This document shows, in pieces, positions 5,379-5,549 of a DNA stretch of 5,549 nt. A program made the translations under genes and the position numbers. The notes below the pieces were generated by a model. It was given only the letters and a program-made list of their open reading frames with translations. It had not been told where the DNA came from and ran no database searches. Within the stretch, counting starts at the first letter, position 1; each line of letters begins with the position of its first letter. Location: positions 1 through 5,549 of the forward strand of contig WTHL01000004.1 in assembly GCA_011523155.1 (NCBI GenBank), given 5' to 3'. This DNA is from Synechococcus sp. PL34863bin_39 (GTDB taxonomy: Bacteria; Cyanobacteriota; Cyanobacteriia; PCC-6307; Cyanobiaceae).

Positions 5379-5549
5379 ATGGAGCTGGGTGATCTGCTGG
5401 TGGCGGTGCCTCTCGGGCTCCTGGCAGGCGCCCTGGCAGGCCTGCTGGGCATCGGCGGTGGTTTGATCTTCGCGCCGCTGCTGCTCTGGATGGGGCTTTC
5501 TCCGCATCAGGCCCTGGCCACAAGCACCTTCGCCATTGTTCCCACGGCG
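5379..5549 (+). CDS. TauE/SafE family permease (sulfite exporter-like), 3' end outside window
   Basis: Only the first 57 codons are present; the frame is open to the right edge. The peptide is strongly hydrophobic, with LGLLAGALAGLLGIGGG at 12-28, a proline-containing second segment (FAPLLLWMG, 31-39) and HQALATS at 43-49. This glycine-rich first helix with GIGGG followed by a xAxATS motif is the N-terminal signature of the TauE/SafE (DUF81) membrane permeases, usually about 250-270 residues. Members export sulfite, sulfoacetate or other organic anions, and the substrate here cannot be told. ATG 5379 is the only good start; no ATG, GTG or TTG lies just upstream in frame, and no Shine-Dalgarno is apparent. 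It diverges from the lipoyl-family gene, with the start codons 13 nt apart or overlapping depending on the start of that gene. Confidence 0.85.
   Translation, partial: MELGDLLVAVPLGLLAGALAGLLGIGGGLIFAPLLLWMGLSPHQALATSTFAIVPTA

Noticed and set aside
4832..5392. A 186-codon plus-strand frame opposite the lipoyl-family gene
   Set aside because: There are no recognisable motifs, and the opposite strand carries the complete family signature (RRPSGGGAVLH, KRIGSAQ, LQHG). It also runs into the start of the permease gene.
5366..5452. N-terminal extension of the lipoyl-family gene to 5452
   Set aside because: The extra residues are low-complexity Arg/Pro/Ser and lie opposite the conserved GIGGG region of the permease, so they are most likely a shadow of it.
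1..5549. A new defence, mobile or secretion system
   Set aside because: Every substantial reading frame is accounted for by widespread housekeeping families, with uniform composition and no integrase, transposase, terminal repeats, toxin-antitoxin pair or CRISPR-like repeats.

Overview
This is a compact, GC-rich (roughly 60%) stretch of core bacterial chromosome. The protein variants and gene order point to a picocyanobacterium of the marine Synechococcus/Cyanobium type. AccA, FolE and TrpF all look like the versions I associate with that lineage. This is judged by recognition, without a database search. No mobile element, CRISPR array, rRNA or tRNA is visible, and almost every base lies in a gene.

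Layout. Positions 23-2513 carry a tight plus-strand cluster: accA (carboxyltransferase alpha subunit of acetyl-CoA carboxylase), a short-chain dehydrogenase/reductase (SDR) starting at TTG 1037, and folE (GTP cyclohydrolase I). The gaps are 24 and 13 nt, so this is probably one transcript, likely continuing from upstream of the window. Positions 2514-2589 separate folE from the convergent trpF and hold two hairpins, one followed by a T-rich tract. trpF (minus, 2590-3255) diverges from a membrane metalloprotease of the M50/site-2 protease type with a C-terminal CBS-like region (plus, best start GTG 3337). The 81-nt gap between them contains a 24-bp dyad just before a strong Shine-Dalgarno. The protease converges on a lipoate ligase/octanoyltransferase-family gene (minus, 4616-5365) with 1 nt between the stop codons. 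That gene in turn diverges, with almost no gap, from a TauE/SafE-type permease (plus, from 5379) that runs off the right edge.

How the genes relate. accA commits carbon to fatty acids. The lipoyl-family enzyme would attach octanoate or lipoate, products of that pathway, to 2-oxoacid dehydrogenases or GcvH. folE opens folate/pterin synthesis, and the SDR beside it could serve pterin or lipid chemistry. trpF is the third step from chorismate to tryptophan. The genes from trpF onward alternate in strand and look like independent housekeeping units. I see no convincing undescribed system. The points most worth a second look are the dyad upstream of the protease gene, the LipM-like cysteine in the lipoyl-family enzyme, and the unusually tight convergent and divergent gene junctions.
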